Origin: Lepidonotus clava
Lineage: Eukaryota > Annelida > Polychaeta > Phyllodocida > Polynoidae
Direction of reading: 5' to 3'
NCBI GenBank assembly: GCA_936440205.1
Contig: OW387142.1
Coordinates: 14,846,736 to 14,910,735, forward strand
Length of the DNA: 64,000 bases
Below are positions 62,727 to 64,000 of this stretch, in pieces (positions within the stretch are counted from its first letter, which is position 1; the number at the start of each line of letters is the position of its first letter). The position numbers and the translations under genes are program-made. The notes beneath the pieces were generated by a model. It made no database searches, was not told the origin of the DNA, and saw only the letters and a program-made list of their open reading frames with translations.

Positions 62727-64000
62727 TTAAAGACCTCCTTGCCCATTTTCCATTGCATTACCCGAGGCGCATTTCAAGAACTCAAATGCTAGTCAGCTCT
62801 CAAAAAAAAAAGCAGGCCCCATAAAATTCCCCAACACTCTTGTACAAGTTAATGTCCTACTGTCAACTTGCAACTGAAACCAGATTTCTCTTTTTAGATG
62901 TTACAATGATACGTCTGATCTCTCTAGATTTTTGCCTCAAGGTTGTGAAAAACCATCTCCTTCAGATAGCTGGTTAGCTGCACAGGTTTCTCTTTTACTC
63001 TCTATCCAATAATTGGCTAGCTGGTAAATGGCTGTATGTACACCATGTAAAGCTGGAGGTCCCTCTAGACCTACACGACAAACCTACTGTACCATAACGT
63101 GTTTACCTGCCTACCTTTTTTATCACTGAGACCATGTCTTCTTTTTATCGCGTCAAGTTAATGTTTTCGCCCCTTGAAACTGAGTAGCAGTAGAACATCT
63201 AGTTATCTAGACCAGGTGCAGAAAAGGACGATGGGAACGTATACATACAGCTTGGTTAGTTTGCAGTACAATATTTTGCTGCATAGCGATCCTCTACCAG
63301 TTTAAAAAGAAATATGCAGTCTGCTTCATGTCATATTGTAAATGTAGCTATATTGACTGTATGAATAAGATCATCAGTCTGCCTATTAATGATGTGTTAC
63401 TTTTATGAACCGCCTTGAAAACATAGAAAAGGTGGTCTGTTGAATTTTGTTGCTAATCAATACGATACTTTTTTCCTTTATAAAGACAAGTATTCAGGAA
63501 TCAGTTCGGAATAACCGGCAATGGAATTTGAGTGTAATCAATTAGGACATAATAGCATTGGCTAAAACCCAAGCGCCCACCCCTTAGAGTATTAATCCAC
63601 TACCGATTAAGGGCAAAAGCATTACACGCATCGCTATCACCCAAGCGGCATCAAGATACCACAGGCATATACCCTCCATATGTGAGCCGCCATCCGTGAA
63701 ATCTTGAATTTCACCTGAGCTGCCTCACAGATCAAAGACATGCCCACCTTTTTACAGAAGTCTTAACTTCAGGGTTGACATACATAAGTGACAAGGTTGA
63801 AACCCATTCCCTTTGGGGTACTTATTGTGCATGTCAAGTGAATTTGTGCCGCAACCCAGATCCCCAATTTAGACCTCTTCACATGAACGACTCTCCTTAA
63901 GGGTCGTTCTCATCCCTGACTAACTACCTCCAAGTCTTTAGTGACCTCATTTTTTGTAATTCAAGGTTTTTGCATATAAGCCTTAAAAACCTTATGCTTG
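62727..64000. other. Non-coding stretch to the window end
   Basis: No gene. A small hairpin, GAACGAC...GTCGTTC around CTTAAG, lies at 63885-63909. Confidence 0.4.

Overview
The window is nuclear DNA of a multicellular invertebrate. It is AT-rich, gene-poor and full of short non-autonomous repeats, with spliceosomal-type signals and no operon structure. A (GTGA)n run followed by TTTTACGCCG near 13.2 kb resembles the start of a repeat type common in molluscs, so a mollusc or other lophotrochozoan is my best guess. This is weak evidence; I cannot name the species, and no mitochondrial or bacterial features are present.

One gene is clear. A single giant exon on the + strand (23124 to about 31759) carries roughly 570 bases of 5' leader and then an open frame of 2,687 codons plus one base from ATG 23698. 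The protein is very rich in Ser, Thr and Gly, low in complexity and almost certainly disordered. It has several internal repeat families, one charged helical segment and an acidic C-terminal part. I do not recognise its family. An acceptor at 23121-23123 implies an upstream exon. A donor at 31760, where base composition drops sharply from GC-rich to AT-rich, implies further exons downstream. No convincing continuation exon is identified; two weak candidates lie near 36.1-36.3 kb and 55.5-55.7 kb.

The rest (about 1-23.1 kb and 31.8-64 kb) is intron or intergenic DNA. It contains: a decayed tRNA-like sequence next to an ~80-bp palindromic tandem repeat (131-416); three ~980-bp TA-flanked MITEs (886, 6380, 43702); four members of a CTAGTGG-end MITE family, three of them 210-211 bp long (13399, 39030, 61618, 62517); an inverted pair of G/C-rich MITEs (4793, 9316); a CAGGG-ended hAT-like MITE (36448); a long fold-back at 15869-16054; a cluster of three hairpins at 58740-58892; several two-copy tandem duplications; and simple repeats. 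I saw no long reverse transcriptase or transposase frame, no intact tRNA or rRNA and no CRISPR. The strongest candidates for novelty are the unrecognised giant disordered exon and the small transposable-element families and fold-backs.
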